A stretch of 64,000 bases of DNA from Niabella drilacis (GTDB lineage Bacteria > Bacteroidota > Bacteroidia > Chitinophagales > Chitinophagaceae). The notes beneath the pieces were generated by a model, which saw nothing but the letters and a program-made list of their open reading frames with translations, did no database searches and was not told the DNA's origin. The position numbers were made by a program, and so were the translations under genes. Below are positions 59,548-64,000 of the stretch, piece by piece; within the stretch, counting starts at the first letter, position 1; each line of letters opens with the position of its first letter. The stretch is from NCBI RefSeq assembly GCF_900101395.1, contig NZ_FMZO01000006.1:62001-126000 (forward strand), in the 5' to 3' direction.

Positions 59548-60945
59548 TTAAAGCCGGTCTTCCACCAGTTTCTTTTCAAGATCCTCCAGCGAAACACCTT
59601 TGGTTTCCGGTACTTTGACCAGCACCCATACCAGCTGAAGGAGCATCATAAATGCAAAAAAGGCAAAGATCGGCCATGGATTATCTTTAAATACCCCGGT
59701 CTTTGCGTCTAAAAAAACAGGAACGATCAGGGTGATGATGGCCGCAAATACCCAGTGCGTGCTGGCACCAAAAGATTGTCCCAACGCGCGGATGCGGTTT
59801 GGAAAGATCTCGGAGATAAAGACCCATATAACAGCGCCCTGGCCAATGGCATGTGCCGCAATAAACAATAAAAGAGATGATAAAAGAAAGGCGGCACCGG
59901 CATGTGCATAGAACGCATAGGCTACCATAGCCAAGCTGATGATATATCCTATGGAGCCCAGGATCAGCAGGGTTTTACGCCCGATCCGGTCGATAAGGTA
60001 CAGGCCTACAAACGTAAAAATAAGATTGGTGCCTCCTATGGCTATGGAATTGAGCAACGACTCTTTTGAAGCCAGCCCCGCCCGTTCGAGGATCTCCGGC
60101 GCATAGTATAAAATAAAATTGATGCCTGACCACTGGTTAAAAAAGGCAACGAAAAAGGCCAGCCAGATGATCCGGCTGTATTTTTTGCTGAAAAAGGCGG
60201 TACCACCCGCAGCGGCTTCCAGCGCAGCATTTTCCTTTATATCCTTAACAGCTGCTGCCGCATCCGCCACCCCCAACCGCTCCAGTACGTTGGCCGCCTG
60301 TGCATCATCCTTCTTACGCGCCACCAGCCAGCGCGGGCTTTCGGGAATACCCAATACCAGAACCGTATATAACAGCGAAGGCACCGCCATTACACCCAAC
60401 ATCCAGCGCCAGTCGTTAACCCCTCCAACACCCTGCAAAAAATAATTGGACAGGTAGGCGATCAGGATGCCAAATACAATATTGAACTGGTACATAGCAC
60501 CCAAACGGCCCCTTGTCTGCGGCGTGGAAATTTCAGAGATATAAGTAGGTGCCGCCACTGAAGACACCCCGATCCCCACACCGCCAATGAACCGGAAAAC
60601 CGAGAATGTATAAGGATCCTGCGCCAATGCTGAACCGATCGCTGACACACTGAAGAAAATACCGATCCATAACAGCACTTTTTTACGTCCATAACGTTCC
60701 GTTGGCCGGCCACCCAATACGGCTCCTAAAACCGTGCCCCACAGCGCCATCGACATGATGAATATGCCATGGAACCAGGGTGAGATATCCGTGGTATGCC
60801 AGAGATCCTTAATAGGCTGGTTGGCACCGGAGATCACTACCGTATCAAAACCAAAAATAAAACCGGCTAATGCGGCTATTAAAGAGATGCCAAAAAGATT
60901 GATTCCTTTTTTTGCAACCAGGCCGGGCGTGTCGTTGATCTGCAT
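59548..60945 (-). CDS. Sugar porter family MFS transporter
   Basis: The 465-aa protein has 12 helices and the sugar-porter signatures: GFDTVVISGANQPIK (helix 1), GGRPTERYGRKKVLLW (loop 2-3), PESPRWLVARKK (about 205-216), a second RIGRKT and PETKGVSLEDLEKKL at the end. It resembles D-xylose and arabinose:H+ symporters. In this locus it would import monosaccharides released by the GH enzymes. It lies 22 bases after the GH97 gene. Confidence 0.93.
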   Translation of the reverse strand: MQINDTPGLVAKKGINLFGISLIAALAGFIFGFDTVVISGANQPIKDLWHTTDISPWFHGIFIMSMALWGTVLGAVLGGRPTERYGRKKVLLWIGIFFSVSAIGSALAQDPYTFSVFRFIGGVGIGVSSVAAPTYISEISTPQTRGRLGAMYQFNIVFGILIAYLSNYFLQGVGGVNDWRWMLGVMAVPSLLYTVLVLGIPESPRWLVARKKDDAQAANVLERLGVADAAAAVKDIKENAALEAAAGGTAFFSKKYSRIIWLAFFVAFFNQWSGINFILYYAPEILERAGLASKESLLNSIAIGGTNLIFTFVGLYLIDRIGRKTLLILGSIGYIISLAMVAYAFYAHAGAAFLLSSLLLFIAAHAIGQGAVIWVFISEIFPNRIRALGQSFGASTHWVFAAIITLIVPVFLDAKTGVFKDNPWPIFAFFAFMMLLQLVWVLVKVPETKGVSLEDLEKKLVEDRL

Positions 60946-60967
60946 CGTATTAGTTTTTTATTGAATA

Positions 60968-62881
60968 TTATTGCTGCGTTAACCATATGGCCTGTCCGCC
61001 GGAGGGCTTAAGGCGCACATCCAATACCGTGTCTGAAGTTATTACAGTTTTCCTGATTCTCACTTTTGTTTTTGTGGGCACGGTATCATCATCGCTATAA
61101 ATGGCAGCCTGGTATTTCCGGTTCCGGGGTAAAAATGAAAAATCGATCTTTAACTGCCGTGCATCATTATTGGTAATGGTACCGATAAACCAGCTGGTGC
61201 CGCTTCTCCTTGCCGTTGTTATAAATGCACCCGGTTTTCCCTGCAGCACTTTTGTTTCATCCCAGGTAGTGGGTATCGCTTTCCAGAACTCCAGCTCCGG
61301 CTCGTTGGTACTCATTGCCGGTTTATCATACCAGAACAGGGTTTGGATGGGACTATAATAAATAGCGGCCAGGGCCAGCTGATGCGCATGGGTCGTTTTG
61401 ATCCGTTGATCATAGTAGCAGATCGTATAATCCGCCGCGCCTGCCAAAAACCGTGTAAACGGCAATATGGTATTATGCGTAGCATCCGGCATTTCCTCGT
61501 TTCCGCGGATGCCCTCTGCCGTCATCAGGTTGGGCCATGTCCGTTGTTCCCCCGTTGGCCGCCAGTCGTCATGCACATTAACCATGATCCTGTTTTCGGC
61601 AGCCTTCCGGAACATTTCCTCAATCCAGGTGGTCCAGCGATGCGACCCCACCTGCACAAATCCAAATTTCACACCTTTAATCCCCCAACTGTGATATACC
61701 CTGAACAGGGAATCCGATTGCGCCAGCAGGGCCTGCTGGTTCACATATAACCAGACCCCGATCCCTTTATCCCGCCCGTATTTTATAATAGCCGGAAGAT
61801 CAAAATCCGGGATGGCCACCCTTGTGGCATCAGAAGCAAAACTAAACGCCGGTCCATACCATTTCCAGTCGAACAATATGTATTGCAATCCCTGTTGCGC
61901 CGCAAAATCGATATTCTCAAAAGCATCCTTTGTTGTTTGTGTCATTACCCGCATGATCTTGCCGGGTTTTATCCAATCCGGATCCTTTATCTCGGACGGC
62001 TTATTCAGGTTTAAAAGCAATGCGTTATTCTGTATAAGTTTACCGGCCTCCTCTGCAATCATTATAACGCGCCAGGGTGTGGCAAACGGGGAGATCAGAT
62101 CCGCGGGCGTGTACATCGCCGTAATGATCGTATTGGGCTTACTGCCCAGTTTAAACCTGGTACGGGCATAATCTACCATCTGTGCTTCGGCAAGACAGGC
62201 ATACCAGCCGTTTGGAAGCTCCAATGTCAGTGGCCGCTCCGTTTCATCAGGCCAGCCGGCGAGGGGCATTAATTGATAAGGTGCCTGTGCCCAGGAATGG
62301 TGCCAGGCCCGGGTTCCTGCAGGCCATGTAAATTCGGTATGCTCGCCGGTGACCCGGTAATAAGTGCCTTTTTCGTTCTCCGGGAAAAAGAAACGGAACG
62401 CCGCCCCTTCATTGTAAAGACGCACCTGGAGATCCATTTTGTAGATGGGGTTATCATCCTTTACCATGTGTACTGTTAACGCCCGGTAGTGGTCCCTGAT
62501 CTCATGTTGCTCGCCGTATACCGGTTCCCAGCTGCTGCTAACGGTGGAAGAATCTATTCCCGTGATCAGCAGGTTATCAAACCAATGCTGCCGCCGATCT
62601 ACTTTTAGCGCCATGGCCTGTTCGGAAAGATGGTTATCCAGCTGCAATTCCATTAACGATTCATAAATAACCGGAACGTTCCTGTAGCTTAGGGTATAGT
62701 ACAAGGCGGAAGCCGTATCTCGGGTTTGCTTCTGATAACAACTGAATGTATAATAACCATCCGGCGATGTTATGGTATAAACATTGCCGGATGTTCCTGC
62801 CTCCGGCTGGCCGGCTTGTGCGGCCGCTACGCGCATTACAGCCGCCATTGTAAATACGAGGAATCTGAAAAAACGTGTCAT
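60968..62881 (-). CDS. Glycoside hydrolase family 97 protein
   Basis: The 637-aa exported protein has a signal peptide (about 1-22), an N-terminal super-sandwich domain (about 30-280), a TIM barrel with YILFDWKWYG and GIGVWLYVNQQAL, and a C-terminal beta-sheet domain. The Glu of the acid/base region is in MTAEGIRGNEEMPDA. The segment GIKGVKFGFVQVGSHRW lacks the Asp that is the nucleophile in retaining GH97 (usually VKVDF-like). It may be an inverting or otherwise altered enzyme. The gene lies 2 bases after the GH28-like gene and 22 bases before the MFS gene. Confidence 0.88.
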   Translation of the reverse strand: MTRFFRFLVFTMAAVMRVAAAQAGQPEAGTSGNVYTITSPDGYYTFSCYQKQTRDTASALYYTLSYRNVPVIYESLMELQLDNHLSEQAMALKVDRRQHWFDNLLITGIDSSTVSSSWEPVYGEQHEIRDHYRALTVHMVKDDNPIYKMDLQVRLYNEGAAFRFFFPENEKGTYYRVTGEHTEFTWPAGTRAWHHSWAQAPYQLMPLAGWPDETERPLTLELPNGWYACLAEAQMVDYARTRFKLGSKPNTIITAMYTPADLISPFATPWRVIMIAEEAGKLIQNNALLLNLNKPSEIKDPDWIKPGKIMRVMTQTTKDAFENIDFAAQQGLQYILFDWKWYGPAFSFASDATRVAIPDFDLPAIIKYGRDKGIGVWLYVNQQALLAQSDSLFRVYHSWGIKGVKFGFVQVGSHRWTTWIEEMFRKAAENRIMVNVHDDWRPTGEQRTWPNLMTAEGIRGNEEMPDATHNTILPFTRFLAGAADYTICYYDQRIKTTHAHQLALAAIYYSPIQTLFWYDKPAMSTNEPELEFWKAIPTTWDETKVLQGKPGAFITTARRSGTSWFIGTITNNDARQLKIDFSFLPRNRKYQAAIYSDDDTVPTKTKVRIRKTVITSDTVLDVRLKPSGGQAIWLTQQ

Positions 62882-62883
62882 AG

Positions 62884-64000
62884 CTATTTAAACTGAATAT
62901 TTTCTACATGTTCTCCTACAAAAAAGCGGGCCATGTCCGAAGTTTTGTACCAGCCGGGCTTCCCTTTCATATGATCCGTAATCTTTACCCCGTTAATAAC
63001 CAGGTTCTCAAAGGTAACGTTCCGGATCTGCCGGGTACTGTCGTAGCCCGCAATAACCGATAATTCTGCCCCGCTGCCATTATAGGTAATGTTCCTGAAC
63101 GTGATTTCTTCTATATTACGACCCGGTGCTGTACAATACTTTTTATTATAAAATACCCGCAGGTTTACCAGCTGTCCCCTCCGGAAGTTCTCTACACGTA
63201 TGTCCTGGAACAGCACATTTCTTACCAGGTTATTATCGCCGGTATTAATGCTCATGCATCCCTGGTAATCGAGCTGCAATTCATTATGATCCAGTATGTC
63301 AATATTCATATATTTTACATCTTCTATCACATCGGGCACCGTGCTGTTCCCATGCGTTCCGATCAGGATCGGATGCGCCACATCGGCCCATAAGGTCGAG
63401 TTTTGCATGGTGATATTCCGGCAGCCGCCGGTGTAATCTTTACGGGTGGCATATACCGTGGTGCAGTCATCCGAATTACGGCAAAATACCCCATCGAACA
63501 AAACATTGTTGCTGGCAAACACATTCAGCCCATCGCCCCAGCCATAAGAACTGATGCTTTTGACGTTGCGGATGGTAACACTGTCGGACCCTCCCGTGGG
63601 GCATTGTGTAAAACATAATCCTTCAACCAAAACATTTTTTGAATAGGCGATCTTAACGCCTTCCTTTACCGAAAAATCGATGATGCCCCGGCCCCGGATC
63701 GTTACATCCCGCGCCTGACTGACCAATAGCTGCCCCATGAGCACGGCACCTCCGGCTACATATACTGTTTTACCTGATGGCACATTAAGCCTGCCCCCGG
63801 GGAGCTGGTGAACGCCCGGACCAAAATAGACCAGGTCCGGATCTTTTTTATCCACTTTAAAATCGTCAACAGGGTTGGCAAAAAGATGCAGGTTATGAAA
63901 GAGATCGCCGTTGATCTCCACGGACAGATTACGGGGGCGGTCCAGTTTAAAATACAAGGTATTTCCCCTTGCCGTATATGCAATATTAAAGGAAAGCGGA
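62884..64000 (-). CDS. GH28-like right-handed beta-helix protein, cut by the right edge
   Basis: The frame runs from 62884 to the window edge without a stop (about 372 codons seen). The visible part has NVPSGKTVYVAGGAVLMGQLL and a series of beta-helix coils: DVTIRGRGIIDFS, NVLVEGLCFTQCP, WGDGLNVFASNNVLFDGV, RNSDDCTTVYATRKD. The GDGLN and NSDDC segments are in the place of the catalytic acids of polygalacturonase-type GH28 enzymes. The N-terminal part is outside the window. It would act on a galacturonic-acid-containing chain; GH97 follows after two bases. Confidence 0.75.
   Translation of the reverse strand, partial: PLSFNIAYTARGNTLYFKLDRPRNLSVEINGDLFHNLHLFANPVDDFKVDKKDPDLVYFGPGVHQLPGGRLNVPSGKTVYVAGGAVLMGQLLVSQARDVTIRGRGIIDFSVKEGVKIAYSKNVLVEGLCFTQCPTGGSDSVTIRNVKSISSYGWGDGLNVFASNNVLFDGVFCRNSDDCTTVYATRKDYTGGCRNITMQNSTLWADVAHPILIGTHGNSTVPDVIEDVKYMNIDILDHNELQLDYQGCMSINTGDNNLVRNVLFQDIRVENFRRGQLVNLRVFYNKKYCTAPGRNIEEITFRNITYNGSGAELSVIAGYDSTRQIRNVTFENLVINGVKITDHMKGKPGWYKTSDMARFFVGEHVENIQFK

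Overview
The window looks like chromosome from a Bacteroidota bacterium, most likely family Chitinophagaceae (Chitinophaga/Niabella-like). The reasons are SusC/SusD pairs, DUF4369, LptD/OstA and GH97 families, start sites without Shine-Dalgarno sequences, and promoters of the Bacteroidota TTTG-N20-TAnnTTTG type. Genus is an inference; no rRNA gene is present.

Region 1 (1-20.3 kb) is mainly core genome. Tryptophan biosynthesis lies in two blocks on the minus strand: trpB, a small retropepsin-like protease gene and trpA (0.7-3.1 kb), and trpE-G-D-C-F plus a GNAT acetyltransferase gene (14.8-20.1 kb). trpE is preceded by a leader peptide gene with three tandem Trp codons and an intrinsic terminator, a ribosome-mediated attenuator. 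Between the blocks lie envelope genes: OstA/LptA-like protein, MCE protein, N-acetylmuramoyl-L-alanine amidase, a divergent lptD, plsC, a VWA lipoprotein and an OmpA-family protein. The left edge cuts a DUF4369 protein gene.

Region 2 (20.3-26.4 kb) starts with tRNA-Arg(TCT), preceded by three tandem degenerate tRNA-like repeats in which the anticodon arm is replaced by a TCCCGCC/GGCGGGA hairpin. The tRNA is followed by a small GIY-YIG nuclease gene whose 3' end runs into a second partial copy of the tRNA. Next come a divergent HxlR regulator and an NAD(P)-dependent oxidoreductase with two tandem palindromic operators, a VOC protein, a truncated YdeI-like gene and a DPP-IV-type S9 peptidase.

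Region 3 (26.6-49.2 kb) is a run of 16 genes on one strand, reading from susC-susD through a five-bladed-propeller protein, a DapA/NanA-family lyase, a BNR (sialidase-like) lipoprotein, an AstE-type M14 deacylase, an SDR, a threonine-synthase-like PLP enzyme, RidA, an M81 (MlrC) peptidase, an SMP-30 lactonase, an aldo/keto reductase, a second SDR, a class III aminotransferase, an MFS transporter and an exported TIM-barrel-like protein. A divergent FadR-type GntR regulator and three related operator sites sit at its head. It looks like a dedicated uptake and catabolic operon for a nitrogen-containing sugar-acid-like compound; the substrate is unknown. This is the best candidate for an undescribed system, together with the tRNA/GIY-YIG array.

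Region 4 (49.2-64 kb) is a second carbohydrate locus, also on the minus strand: GH78-like, alpha/beta hydrolase, GH43, alginate-lyase-like protein, GH127, sugar-porter MFS, GH97 and a partial GH28-like protein. The set suggests pectic, rhamnogalacturonan/arabinan-like side-chain degradation. An Ada-type zinc-domain gene lies on the opposite strand inside it. Everything here is read from the sequence alone; no searches were run.
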